From assembly GCA_030840645.1 (NCBI GenBank), contig JAVEEC010000044.1, positions 1-34,306 of the forward strand: a stretch of DNA of 34,306 bases, written 5' to 3'. The notes below the pieces were generated by a model that did not search any database, was not told the DNA's origin, and saw only the letters and a list, made by a program, of their open reading frames with translations. Below, one piece after another: positions 9,138 to 17,523 of the stretch. The DNA is from Frankiaceae bacterium. Its GTDB lineage: Bacteria; Actinomycetota; Actinomycetes; BP-191. The position numbers and the translations under genes were made by a program. Within the stretch, counting starts at the first letter, position 1; every line of letters starts with the position of its first letter.

Positions 9138-9157
9138 ATAAGGAGCAGGTGCTTCAT
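9119..9157 (-). CDS. leuL: leu operon leader peptide, 12 residues
   Basis: The frame reads [12 protein letters not shown] then TAA, with three consecutive leucine codons (CTG, CTC, CTT) followed by one isoleucine codon. It lies just upstream of a strong terminator-like hairpin and then leuA, the classical layout of ribosome-mediated attenuation described for branched-chain amino acid operons including those of actinobacteria. No Shine-Dalgarno sequence precedes the ATG. Instead a TACGGT -10 ends 7 nt before it, so the mRNA is probably leaderless and starts at this ATG. The peptide itself has no expected function beyond sensing charged tRNA-Leu. Confidence 0.87.
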   Translation of the reverse strand: MKHLLLIESARH

Positions 9158-9164
9158 CGCGGGC

Positions 9165-9170
9165 ACCGTA
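9165..9170 (-). promoter_or_regulatory. -10 element TACGGT of the leu operon
   Basis: TACGGT fits TANNNT and ends 7 nt before the leader-peptide ATG at 9157. It overlaps by two bases the oppositely oriented pdxS -10 (9169-9174). No good -35 hexamer is visible at 16-18 nt. Confidence 0.6.
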
Positions 9171-9174
9171 CCAT
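9169..9174 (+). promoter_or_regulatory. -10 element TACCAT of pdxS, predicted leaderless
   Basis: TACCAT ends 6 nt before the pdxS ATG at 9181 and there is no Shine-Dalgarno sequence. It shares the central TA/TA step with the divergent leu -10, centred on the palindrome GTAC at 9168-9171. Confidence 0.6.
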
Positions 9175-9180
9175 GTGCCC

Positions 9181-10061
<881 letters not shown>

Positions 10062-10068
<7 letters not shown>

Positions 10069-10955
10069 CCCCCGACCTGCCGGTCGCGCCCCGGCGGGAG
10101 CCGCGGCGGCTCAACGGTGTTGCGGTGCAGGCCCTCGCGATCGTGCTGCTGCTCGTCGCGGGCCTGGTCCGCGTCGCCGTCGTCCGGCACGACAACGGCG
10201 CCGCGGTCACCCTGCGCCCCGCGCTCGTCGGGGCCGCGCCGGCCGCCGCTCGCAAGCAGCGCACGGCGCGCGGCGAGCTCACGATCACCCTGAACGCAGC
10301 CAGGACGGTCACCGAGCGGGGCACCGGCGAGTTCGACTTCGCGAACTCGCGCAGCGCGTTCGACTTCGATCTCGGCGAGGTGGTCGCCTCGACGGGCGCG
10401 CCGCGCAACCTCTCGATGGTGAGCGACGCGACGCGGCTCTGGGTGCACGTGCCCGCCTCGCGGACGTCGTTGAACGGCGGGAAGCCGTGGGTGGTGGTCG
10501 ACGCCCCCCTGAAGGCCGCGGGTATCACGCCCGACGTCACGTCGGACCCCTCGAAGATCCTCGACCGGCTGACGCTGGCCGGCGGCACCGCGGTCGAGGT
10601 CGGCCGCGAGGACGTCCGTGGCGTGCCCACGGTGAAGTACCACTTCGAGGTCCCGGTCGAGCCGCTGTTCGCACAGCTGGCGCCGACGTTCCGCGACCGG
10701 GCGGTGGAGGTGTTCAAGGACGCCGGGATCGAGACCCTCGGCTACGACGTGTGGCTCGACCGCGACGGCCTGCCTCGCAAGATCAGCAACGAGCTGGCGC
10801 TCGGTCCGCTGACGGCCACGACGACGTTCGAGCTGTTCGACTACGGCCGCCCGGTCACGATCACCGTGCCGAGCGACGCCGAGACGCGGAGCGCGCCGAG
10901 CCTCGGGGACGCGATGCGCATCGTCGGCCTCCCGACCGCTGGGCTGACCGGCTGA
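10062..10955 (+). CDS. Membrane-anchored protein, possibly LppX/LprAFG-like fold
   Basis: A 297-residue protein with a short basic N-terminus, one hydrophobic segment (about residues 20-41, no lipobox Cys) and a large extracytoplasmic domain. The body alternates short beta-like stretches: [54 protein letters not shown] and [16 protein letters not shown]. This pattern recalls the LolA/LppX-like proteins of actinobacteria, which hold lipids in a half-barrel; the assignment is tentative and rests only on this look. The GTG at 10062 overlaps the pdxS stop by 7 bp; a later in-frame GTG just before the hydrophobic segment is an alternative. pdxT starts 2 bp after its stop, so it is cotranscribed with pdxST, but no link to vitamin B6 is evident. 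Confidence 0.72.
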
Positions 10956-10957
10956 CG

Positions 10958-11539
10958 GTGGGGCGGCGGGTCGGCGTGCTCGCCCTGCAGGGCGACGTAC
11001 GCGAGCACGTTCGCGCGCTGACGACGGCCGGCGCGGACGCCGTCGAGGTACGGACGCGGGCCGACCTGGCGACCGTTGACGGCATCGTCATCCCCGGCGG
11101 CGAGTCGACGACGATCGGCAAGCTGCTGGCGATCTTCGGCCTGCTGGAGCCGTTGCGGCAGCGCATCGCCGGCGGGCTGCCCGCGTACGGCTCCTGCGCC
11201 GGGATGATCCTGCTCGCGAACGACGTCATCGACGGCCGGCCGGACCAGCCGCTCGTCGGCGGCCTCGATGTGTCGGTGCGGCGGAACGCGTTCGGCCGCC
11301 AGGTCGACTCGTTCGAGACCGAGGTCGAGCTGGCCGGTGTCGGCAGCGTGCACGGCGTGTTCATCCGCGCGCCCTGGGTCGAGCGCGCGGGCGACGGCGT
11401 GGAGGTCCTGGCCACCAGCGCCGGTAGGATCGTCGCTGTCCGCCAGGGCCGGATCCTGGCCACGGCGTTCCACCCCGAGCTCACGGGCGACGTGCGGGTC
11501 CACCGCCTGTTCTGCGAGCTGATCGACGGAGGACCATGA
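10958..11539 (+). CDS. pdxT: Pyridoxal 5'-phosphate synthase glutaminase, PdxT subunit
   Basis: PdxT hydrolyses glutamine and channels ammonia to PdxS. The 193-residue product starts [17 protein letters not shown] and has the class-I amidotransferase triad: Cys80 in [11 protein letters not shown], with His171 and Glu173 in AFHPEL. The [11 protein letters not shown] segment is also typical of PdxT. The GTG at 10958 directly precedes the conserved GVLALQGD strand. Its stop overlaps the yebC ATG by 4 bp (ATGA), so the two are probably coupled. Confidence 0.95.
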   Translation: MGRRVGVLALQGDVREHVRALTTAGADAVEVRTRADLATVDGIVIPGGESTTIGKLLAIFGLLEPLRQRIAGGLPAYGSCAGMILLANDVIDGRPDQPLVGGLDVSVRRNAFGRQVDSFETEVELAGVGSVHGVFIRAPWVERAGDGVEVLATSAGRIVAVRQGRILATAFHPELTGDVRVHRLFCELIDGGP

Positions 11540-12285
11540 GCGGCCATTCCAAGTGGGCCACCACCAAGCACCAGAAGGCGGCCAAGGACGCCAAGCGCGG
11601 CGCGGCGTTCGCCAAGCTGATCAAGACCATCGAGGTCGCGGCGCGCACCGGCGGCGGCGACCCCACCGGCAACCCGACCCTCGCCGACGCCATCACCAAG
11701 GCGCGCAAGGAGTCGGTCCCGCTCGACAACATCGAGCGCGCGGTCAAGCGCGGATCCGGCGAGCTCGCCGACGGCGTCAGCTACGAGTCGATCATGTACG
11801 AGGGGTACGCCCCCGGCGGCGTCGCCGTCCTCGTCGAGTGCCTCACCGACAACCGCAACCGCGCGGCCTCCGAGGTCCGCACGGTGTTCTCCCGCAACGG
11901 CGGCAACCTCGCCGACCCCGGCTCGGTCGCGTACCTGTTCACGCGCAAGGGCGTCGCGCTCGTGCCGAAGACGCCGGGGCTCGCGGAGGACGACGTCCTC
12001 GGCGCCGTCCTCGACGCGGGCGCCGAGGAGGTCAACGACCTCGGGGAGGCGTTCGAGGTCGTCTGCGAGGCGGGCGACGTGCACGCCGTCCGCGTCGCGC
12101 TGGAGGCGGCCGGGATCGAGCCGGACTCGGCGGAGATGACGTTCCTCCCGTCCATGTCGGTGAGCCTGGACGACGACACGGCGAAGAAGGTGCTGAAGCT
12201 CGTCGACCTGCTCGACGACCTCGACGACGTCCAGAACGTCTGGGCCAACTTCGACGTCTCCGACGAGGTCCTGGAGAGCGTGTAG
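11536..12285 (+). CDS. yebC: YebC/PmpR (TACO1) family protein
   Basis: The 249-residue protein begins [20 protein letters not shown], the unmistakable YebC start, and keeps [43 protein letters not shown] and [16 protein letters not shown]. Members were described as DNA-binding regulators (PmpR) and later as ribosome-associated factors that help translate proline-rich stretches; which role applies here cannot be read from sequence. It starts in an ATGA overlap with pdxT and its stop directly abuts the next ATG. Position between pdxT and ruvC is the usual one in actinobacteria. Confidence 0.95.
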   Translation: MSGHSKWATTKHQKAAKDAKRGAAFAKLIKTIEVAARTGGGDPTGNPTLADAITKARKESVPLDNIERAVKRGSGELADGVSYESIMYEGYAPGGVAVLVECLTDNRNRAASEVRTVFSRNGGNLADPGSVAYLFTRKGVALVPKTPGLAEDDVLGAVLDAGAEEVNDLGEAFEVVCEAGDVHAVRVALEAAGIEPDSAEMTFLPSMSVSLDDDTAKKVLKLVDLLDDLDDVQNVWANFDVSDEVLESV

Positions 12286-12849
12286 ATGAAGCGGTACGGG
12301 GGAGCGGTCGCGCTGCTGCTGGCGCTGCTGACCGGGTGCGGCCACCGGGTGGACCCGCTCGTCGCCGCCACCGGGCAGCGGCACGCCGTGCTTCTGAAGG
12401 GGCACGGCCTGGTGCTCGGCGTCGTCCGCGAGGGGCCTGAGCGCGTCTGCTTCGATTACGTCGGCACCCGGCAGGGCGGGGGCCACTGCATGGTCAACAC
12501 CGGCTGGGCCGTCGAGGCCGCCGTCGCCGACGCCGGGCCGACCCAGGTGCTCATGGTCATCGCCGACCCGCGCGCCGCCGAGGTCCGCGTCCCGCGCACC
12601 GACGGCACGGTGCTCACGGTCGTGCCGCGCCGGGTCGCGGCCGTGGACGCGTACGTCGCGGCCGTCGCGGTCGACCTGGCAACGCTGCGCCTCGGGAAGA
12701 ACGCCGTCGCCGCGTACGACGCCGCCGGCCGCCTCCTCGGCCGGACGCACGACTGCGACCCCGGCACCGGCGGGCGGCCGGACTGCGGCCCGTACGACGG
12801 CCCGATGGACCGGGCGACCGAGCGCGCCGTCGAGAGCCACCCGTACTGA
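12286..12849 (+). CDS. Small hypothetical lipoprotein
   Basis: A 187-residue protein with an N-terminal signal (MKRYGGAVALLLALLTGC) ending in an LTGC lipobox at Cys18, so it is predicted to be exported and lipid-modified. The mature part contains four further cysteines, at RVCFDYVG, GGGHCMVN, THDCDPG and PDCGPYDG, which could form disulfides. No family is recognised. The ATG follows the yebC TAG with no gap and GGAG lies about 9 nt upstream inside yebC, indicating cotranscription. An 87-bp gap with the ruvC promoter follows. Confidence 0.75.
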   Translation: MKRYGGAVALLLALLTGCGHRVDPLVAATGQRHAVLLKGHGLVLGVVREGPERVCFDYVGTRQGGGHCMVNTGWAVEAAVADAGPTQVLMVIADPRAAEVRVPRTDGTVLTVVPRRVAAVDAYVAAVAVDLATLRLGKNAVAAYDAAGRLLGRTHDCDPGTGGRPDCGPYDGPMDRATERAVESHPY

Positions 12850-12885
12850 CCGGCGCGCCTCGCTCGCGAACGCGGGCGTGGGCCG

Positions 12886-12891
12886 TAGAGT
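12886..12891 (+). promoter_or_regulatory. -10 element TAGAGT of ruvCAB
   Basis: TAGAGT fits TANNNT and abuts the SOS box on its downstream side. A ribosome binding site GGAGGT (12925-12930) lies 6 nt before the ruvC ATG. No clear -35 is seen. Confidence 0.5.
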
Positions 12892-12905
12892 CGAACACAC
12901 GTTCG
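12892..12905 (+). promoter_or_regulatory. LexA-type SOS box upstream of ruvC
   Basis: CGAACACACGTTCG is a perfect match to the actinobacterial/Gram-positive SOS consensus CGAAC-N4-GTTCG. It lies 32 bp before the ruvC start, directly downstream of a TAGAGT -10, where bound LexA would block transcription. ruvC is a known SOS target in mycobacteria. Confidence 0.9.
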
Positions 12906-12936
12906 TCCCGCCCGGAGGTCTCCCGGAGGTCCACAG

Positions 12937-13449
12937 ATGCGCGTGCTCGGGGTCGACCCGGGGCTGACCCGTTGCGGCCTCGGCGTCGTTGACAGCGGCC
13001 CGGGCGGGCGGCTCGCGATGGTCGCCGTCGGCGTCGCCACGTCGCCGCACACCGACGACGTCGCCGCCCGCCTGTTCGCGCTCGCCACCGCGATCGACGC
13101 CTGGATCGCCACCCACGAGCCGGACGTCGTCGCCGTCGAACGCGTCTTCTCCCAGCACAACGTCCGCACCGTCATGGGCACCGCCCAGGCCGGCGCGGTC
13201 GCCATCCTCGGCGCCGCGCGCGCGGGCATCCCCGTCGTCCTGCACACGCCGAGCGAGGTCAAGGCCGCCGTCACCGGCAACGGCCGCGCGGACAAGGCGC
13301 AGGTCGCCACGATGGTCACCCGGCTGCTCCGCCTCACGAGCGCCCCCAGGCCCGCCGACGCCGCCGACGCGCTCGCGCTCGCGATCTGCCAGCAGTGGCG
13401 CGGCCCGGCCACGGCCCGCCTCGCCGCGGCGAAGGCGGCGGCCCGGTGA
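12937..13449 (+). CDS. ruvC: Holliday junction endonuclease RuvC
   Basis: RuvC is the dimeric resolvase that cuts Holliday junctions. The 170-residue protein carries the four catalytic acids in their usual places: Asp7 in GVDPGL, Glu68 in [11 protein letters not shown], and Asp141 and Asp144 in DAADALALA. The ATG at 12937 follows a strong GGAGGT site by 6 nt. Transcription is probably LexA-controlled through the SOS box at 12892. The stop overlaps the ruvA GTG by 4 bp. Confidence 0.96.
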   Translation: MRVLGVDPGLTRCGLGVVDSGPGGRLAMVAVGVATSPHTDDVAARLFALATAIDAWIATHEPDVVAVERVFSQHNVRTVMGTAQAGAVAILGAARAGIPVVLHTPSEVKAAVTGNGRADKAQVATMVTRLLRLTSAPRPADAADALALAICQQWRGPATARLAAAKAAAR

Positions 13450-14036
13450 TCGCGTCGGTCACCGGCCGGGTCGCGGCGCTCGCGCCGGACGGCGCGGTCG
13501 TCGAGGTCGGCGGCATCGGCGTCCTCGTCCAGTGCGCGCCAGGCACCATCGCCGGGCTCCGCCCGGGCCACGAGGCCACGCTGCACACCGCGCTGGTGGT
13601 CCGCGAGGACAGCCTGACGCTGTACGGCTTCGCCACGGCCGACGAGCGGGCGCTGTTCGAGCTGCTCCAGACCGCGAGCGGGGTAGGCCCGCGCCTCGCC
13701 CAGGCGGTCCTCGCCGTCCACTCGCCCGACGCGGTCCGACGGGCGGTCGCGACAGAGGACCTCGGCGCGTTGACGCTCGTTCCCGGCATCGGCCGCAAGG
13801 GCGCCCAGCGCATCGTGCTCGAGCTCAGAGACCGCTTGGGCGAGCCCGAGGCCACCGGCGCAGCGGCCCTCGGCACCGGCGAGAGCACGACCCGCAGCCA
13901 GGTACGCGACGCGCTCGTCAGTCTCGGGTACGCCGCCCGCGAGGCCGACGAGGCGGCCCGCGCGCTGCCCGAGGCCGAGGACCAGGACGTCGGCCTCGCC
14001 CTCAAGGCCGCCCTGCGCAGCCTGGGCCGCCGATGA
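13446..14036 (+). CDS. ruvA: Holliday junction branch-migration protein RuvA
   Basis: RuvA binds the junction and loads RuvB. The 196-residue product has the N-terminal OB-fold start IASVTGRVA with [12 protein letters not shown], two helix-hairpin-helix motifs ([13 protein letters not shown] and [20 protein letters not shown]), an Ala/Gly-rich linker and the C-terminal RuvB-binding helices ([20 protein letters not shown]). The GTG at 13446 is chosen for its GTGA overlap with ruvC and the immediate IASVTG motif; an in-frame start at 13395 lies inside ruvC. Confidence 0.95.
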   Translation: MIASVTGRVAALAPDGAVVEVGGIGVLVQCAPGTIAGLRPGHEATLHTALVVREDSLTLYGFATADERALFELLQTASGVGPRLAQAVLAVHSPDAVRRAVATEDLGALTLVPGIGRKGAQRIVLELRDRLGEPEATGAAALGTGESTTRSQVRDALVSLGYAAREADEAARALPEAEDQDVGLALKAALRSLGRR

Positions 14037-15073
14037 CGGAGGACGCCGTAGACCTGACGCCCGTCGGCCTGCCCGAGGAACGCGAGGTCGAGGCCGGCCT
14101 GCGCCCGCGCACGCTGGACGAGTTCGTCGGCCAGGAGCGCGTCCGCGAGCAGCTCTCGGTCGTCATCGAGAGCGCGCGCCTGCGCGGCGCCGCGCCCGAC
14201 CACCTGCTGTTCAGCGGCCCGCCCGGGCTCGGCAAGACCAGCCTGGCGATGATCGTCGCGGCCGAGATGGGCGTGCCGATCCGGGTCACGAGCGGCCCGG
14301 CGATCGAGCGCGCGGGCGACCTCGCCGCCGTGCTCACGGCCGTCGCGGCGGGGGAGGTGCTGTTCATCGACGAGGTCCACCGGATGAGCAGGCCGGCCGA
14401 GGAGCTGCTGTACAGCGCAATGGAGGACTTCCGCATCGACGTGGTCGTCGGCAAGGGCCCAGGCGCGACCGCGATCCAGGTGCCGCTGGAGCCGTTCACC
14501 CTGATCGGCGCGACGACGCGCAGCGGGCTGCTCACCGGGCCGTTGCGCGACCGGTTCGGCTTCGTCGGGCGGATGGAGTTCTACGAGCCCGCCGAGCTCG
14601 AACGCGTCCTCGCCCGCAGCGCCCGGCTGCTCGACGTCCGCATCGACGCGGCGGGCCGCGCGGAGATCGCGACGCGCTCGCGCGGCACCCCCCGGATCGC
14701 CAACCGGCTGCTCCGGCGGGTACGGGACTTCGCGGAGGTCCGCGGCGACGGGTACGTCACCGAGGACGTCGCGCGGGCCGCGTTGACGCTGTACGACGTG
14801 GACCTGCTCGGCCTCGACCGGCTGGACCGGGCGGTGCTGGACGCGGTGATCCGCAAGTTCGGCGGCGGTCCTGTCGGCCTGGGCACGGTGGCGGTGGCCG
14901 TGGGGGAGGAGCCGGAGACGGTGGAGACGGTGGCGGAGCCGTTCCTCGTCCGGGCGGGGCTGCTGGCGCGAACGCCGCGGGGCCGGGTCGCGACGCCGGC
15001 CGCGTGGACGCACCTGGGACTGGAGGTCCCGGCCGCCCCCCCGGCGACCGGGACGTTGTTCGACGACGCCTGA
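14033..15073 (+). CDS. ruvB: Holliday junction helicase ATPase RuvB
   Basis: RuvB is the hexameric AAA+ motor of branch migration. The 346-residue protein has [15 protein letters not shown], Walker [10 protein letters not shown] (about residues 62-70), Walker B LFIDEVHR, sensor 1 GATTRSGLL, the arginine-finger region GPLRDRFG and a C-terminal winged helix ([19 protein letters not shown]). It starts at ATG 14033 in an ATGA overlap with ruvA. The convergent 47-residue gene ends 11 bp past its stop. Confidence 0.96.
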   Translation: MTEDAVDLTPVGLPEEREVEAGLRPRTLDEFVGQERVREQLSVVIESARLRGAAPDHLLFSGPPGLGKTSLAMIVAAEMGVPIRVTSGPAIERAGDLAAVLTAVAAGEVLFIDEVHRMSRPAEELLYSAMEDFRIDVVVGKGPGATAIQVPLEPFTLIGATTRSGLLTGPLRDRFGFVGRMEFYEPAELERVLARSARLLDVRIDAAGRAEIATRSRGTPRIANRLLRRVRDFAEVRGDGYVTEDVARAALTLYDVDLLGLDRLDRAVLDAVIRKFGGGPVGLGTVAVAVGEEPETVETVAEPFLVRAGLLARTPRGRVATPAAWTHLGLEVPAAPPATGTLFDDA

Positions 15074-15084
15074 GGCGGTACGGG

Positions 15085-15228
15085 CTAGGAGGCGATCGCC
15101 GCGTCGATGGCCGCGATGAGGCGCGCGGCGGCCGAGGTGTCGCTGGCGGCGCCGGTGGGCAGCTCGGCGGGCGGGTCGCCCGGGCCGCCGCGACGGCGGG
15201 TCCTGCGCACGATCTGCGTCTGCTTCAT
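15085..15228 (-). CDS. Unrecognised 47-residue basic protein
   Basis: A short frame starting at ATG 15228 is preceded by AAGGAGGTG 6 nt upstream, the best ribosome binding site in this window. The N-terminal third is very basic (MKQTQIVRRTRRRGGPGD), the middle is Pro/Ala/Thr-rich and the end is a possible amphipathic helix (SAAARLIAAIDAAIAS). There are no cysteines and no membrane segment. The gene lies alone on the minus strand, convergent with ruvB, with about 260 bp of noncoding DNA upstream. I do not recognise a family. A RiPP-like precursor, a nucleic-acid-binding small protein or a spurious frame remain possible; the ribosome binding site and clean length argue for a real gene. Confidence 0.6.
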   Translation of the reverse strand: MKQTQIVRRTRRRGGPGDPPAELPTGAASDTSAAARLIAAIDAAIAS

Positions 15229-15316
15229 CCGGCACCTCCTTCGCGTCTGGTCGGCGGAACAGCAGGTGTCTCGTCAGTTGGACGCCGGGGCCGGAGGGCG
15301 AATCGGACATATCGCC

Positions 15317-15337
15317 GGGTGGTCCGGAAAACCACCC
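15317..15337. repeat. 7-bp inverted repeat in the yajC / small-gene gap
   Basis: GGGTGGT and ACCACCC flank a 7-nt loop (CCGGAAA). There is no T-run on either side, so it is not a typical terminator. It would lie in or just before the transcript of the minus-strand 47-residue gene and may be an operator or a leader hairpin. Confidence 0.5.
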
Positions 15338-15385
15338 CGACGCACTAGTCCGCGGCTCCGGGCACTTCTCGCGGGCGGGCGCGCG

Positions 15386-15414
15386 TTGTAGCCGTGCCGG
15401 GCGGTGACTAGACT
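15386..15414 (+). promoter_or_regulatory. Promoter of yajC-secDF-apt
   Basis: TTGTAG (15386-15391) and TAGACT (15409-15414) are separated by 17 bp, a good vegetative-type actinobacterial promoter. Transcription would start near 15421, leaving a 5' untranslated region of about 75 nt before the yajC GTG. Confidence 0.6.
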
Positions 15415-15496
15415 CCCCCGGACGGCCACGGCGCACTGTCGTGGCCGCGCGCACGCCCGCAGCCCCTACGACGTTCCCGGAAGGCCGCGCACCGCC

Positions 15497-15832
15497 GTGA
15501 CCACGATCCTCGCCCAGGCGAAGCAGGGCGGCAGCCCGCTCAACAGCTTCGTCGTGCTCATCCCGCTGCTCCTGGCGTTCTACTTCATCGCCATCCGCCC
15601 GGGCCGGCGCCGCATGCAGACCATGCAGGCGGTCCAGCAGGCGCTGGAGCCGGGGCGCGAGGTCGTGACCACCGCGGGCCTGTACGGCCGGCTGACCGAG
15701 GTCGACGCGGACGCGGGCACCGTCACCATCGAGATCGCACCCGGTGTCGAGGCGAAGTTCGCCCGGGCCGCCGTCATGAAGGTCGTCGAGGAGGCGCTCC
15801 CCGAGGCGCTTCCGGCCGACGGCGACGACTAG
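15497..15832 (+). CDS. yajC: Preprotein translocase subunit YajC
   Basis: YajC is the small membrane partner of SecDF at the SecYEG translocon. The 111-residue product has one transmembrane helix (SFVVLIPLLLAFYFIAIRP) followed by the family hallmarks RPGRRRMQTMQAVQQALEPG, then VVTTAGLYGRLTEVD and VTIEIAPGVEAKFARAAVMKVV. The GTG at 15497 is used because the earlier in-frame GTG at 15404 lies upstream of the -10 element. secD begins 11 bp later. Confidence 0.92.
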   Translation: MTTILAQAKQGGSPLNSFVVLIPLLLAFYFIAIRPGRRRMQTMQAVQQALEPGREVVTTAGLYGRLTEVDADAGTVTIEIAPGVEAKFARAAVMKVVEEALPEALPADGDD

Positions 15833-15843
15833 CAGAGGGAACG

Positions 15844-17523
15844 ATGGCCACCAGATCCCCGTCGCGGAAGCCGCTGTACCGGCCGGCCCGACCGCTCGCG
15901 CTGCTCCTGCTCGTCCTCGCCGGACTCAACGTGTTCGTGCTGCTCAACGGGTGGACGCCGCGCCAGGGCCTCGACCTCGTCGGCGGCACCAGCGTCATCC
16001 TCACGCCGAAGGGCGCCAAGCCCACGTCCGGCGCGCTGTCGTCCGCCGTCGACATCATCAGGCAGCGGGTCAACGGCACCGGCGTCAGCTCGGCCGAGGT
16101 CGTCGCCGAGGGCCAGAACATCCGCGTCTCGCTGCCCAACGTCGGCCGCAACGAAGCGTTGAAGATCGTCGGCACGACCGCCTCGCTGGCGTTCCGGCCG
16201 GTGCTCCAGCAGCTCAACCCGGGCCCGAACGCCGTGTCCCCGTCGCCGACGGCCAAGCCCAGCGGCACCGCCAAGCCGAGCGCGACGGCGAAGCCGAGCG
16301 GCAGCGCGACCCCGAGCCCGACCGCGAGCGTCCGCAAGCGCGCGCTGTCGAACGCCCTCCTCCCCGCCCAGGCGACGCCGAGCCCGAGCGCGACGCCGAA
16401 GCCGAGCGGCAGCGCGACGCCGAAGCCGAGCGCGTCGGCCAGCGCGAGCCCGGCCGGCGGCGGCCTGACGGTCACCGACGCGCTCACCAAGATCGACTGC
16501 GGCCTCCCGGCCGACCGGCTGCGCATCGCGGCGGCGTTCGGCGGCCCGGAGCACGACAAGCAGGAGATCGTGTCGTGCGACATCAACGGCACCGTGAAGT
16601 ACTACCTCGGTCCGGCAGAGCTGACCGGCAAGGACATCAAGACCGCGCAGGCCACCATCGACACCGCCAGCACGGTCTCGACCGGCGCCTGGCTGGTCCG
16701 GCTGGAGATGAAGGACGGCTCGCGGAAGAAGTGGGCCGACGTCACCGAGAAGTACACGCAGAAGCAGCTCGCGATCGTGCTCGACGGCCTGACGCAGTCG
16801 GCGCCGACGATCAACGAGCGGATCCCCGACGGCACGGCCCAGATCACCGGCACCTTCACCGAGAAGGAGGCCAACTCGCTGGCGAACGTCCTCAAGTACG
16901 GTGCCCTGCCGGTGCAGTTCGAGCAGTCGCAGACCCAGACGATCTCCCCGACGCTCGGCAAGCAGTCGCTGCACGGCGGCCTGGTCGCCGGCCTGCTCGG
17001 CCTTGGCCTGGTCGTCGTCTACTCGCTGCTGTACTACCGCGGCCTCGGCCTGGTGACCGTCATGGGCCTGCTGGTGTTCGGCGGTCTCAACTGGTCGCTG
17101 ATCGTGATCCTCGGCCATACCATCGGCTTCACGCTGACCCTCGCCGGCATCGCGGGACTGATCGTCTCGGTGGGCATCAGCGCCGACTCGTACGTCGTCT
17201 TCTACGAACGCCTGAAGGACGAGGTCCGCGAGGGGCGGTCGCTGCGGGCGAGCGTCGACCGCGGGTTCACCCGGGCGTTCCGGACCATCCTCGCCGCCGA
17301 CTTCGTGTCGTTCCTCGCGGCCGCGACGCTGTACCTGCTCTCCATCGGCGAGGTGCGCGGCTTCGCGTTCACCCTGGGGCTCGCCACCCTGCTCGACGTC
17401 ACGGTCGCCTGGATGTTCACCAAGCCGGTCGTGACCCTGCTCACACGGACCAAGCTGTTCACCGAGGGCAGGTTCGTCGGCATCGCCGCCGGCACCGCGA
17501 CCGTCGCGCCGAAGGAGGCCTGA
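15844..17523 (+). CDS. secD: Protein translocase subunit SecD
   Basis: SecD uses the proton-motive force with SecF to pull exported proteins out of the translocon. The 559-residue protein starts with a transmembrane helix (about 17-35), then RQGLDLVGGTSVIL and the first periplasmic domain. The C-terminal part has QTISPTLGKQSLHGGLVAGL and the six-helix bundle with GLIVSVGISADSYVVFYERL, where the conserved Asp and Arg of the family sit. An unusual Pro/Ser/Thr/Lys-rich stretch of about 75 residues (131-206) interrupts the external region. The ATG at 15844 is preceded by AGAGGGAAC. The stop overlaps the secF ATG by 1 bp. Confidence 0.95.
   Translation: MATRSPSRKPLYRPARPLALLLLVLAGLNVFVLLNGWTPRQGLDLVGGTSVILTPKGAKPTSGALSSAVDIIRQRVNGTGVSSAEVVAEGQNIRVSLPNVGRNEALKIVGTTASLAFRPVLQQLNPGPNAVSPSPTAKPSGTAKPSATAKPSGSATPSPTASVRKRALSNALLPAQATPSPSATPKPSGSATPKPSASASASPAGGGLTVTDALTKIDCGLPADRLRIAAAFGGPEHDKQEIVSCDINGTVKYYLGPAELTGKDIKTAQATIDTASTVSTGAWLVRLEMKDGSRKKWADVTEKYTQKQLAIVLDGLTQSAPTINERIPDGTAQITGTFTEKEANSLANVLKYGALPVQFEQSQTQTISPTLGKQSLHGGLVAGLLGLGLVVVYSLLYYRGLGLVTVMGLLVFGGLNWSLIVILGHTIGFTLTLAGIAGLIVSVGISADSYVVFYERLKDEVREGRSLRASVDRGFTRAFRTILAADFVSFLAAATLYLLSIGEVRGFAFTLGLATLLDVTVAWMFTKPVVTLLTRTKLFTEGRFVGIAAGTATVAPKEA
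16234..16461 (+). repeat. Low-complexity repeat region inside secD
   Basis: The coding DNA consists of imperfect copies of units such as GCGACGCCGAAGCCGAGCGG. They encode runs like TAKPSGTAKPSATAKPSGSA, and SATPKPSGSATPKPSASA after a short non-repetitive break (VRKRALSNALLPAQ). Translation stays in frame. Repeats of this kind can expand or contract by slippage. Confidence 0.85.

Noticed and set aside
15317-15337. Inverted repeat considered as a terminator
   Set aside because: It has no T-run on either strand and lies upstream, not downstream, of both flanking genes.
15951-17522. Plus-strand frame upstream of secF running through secD
   Set aside because: It is out of frame with the clearly recognised SecD and shows the Arg/Pro/Gly-rich composition of shadow frames; SecF begins at 17523.
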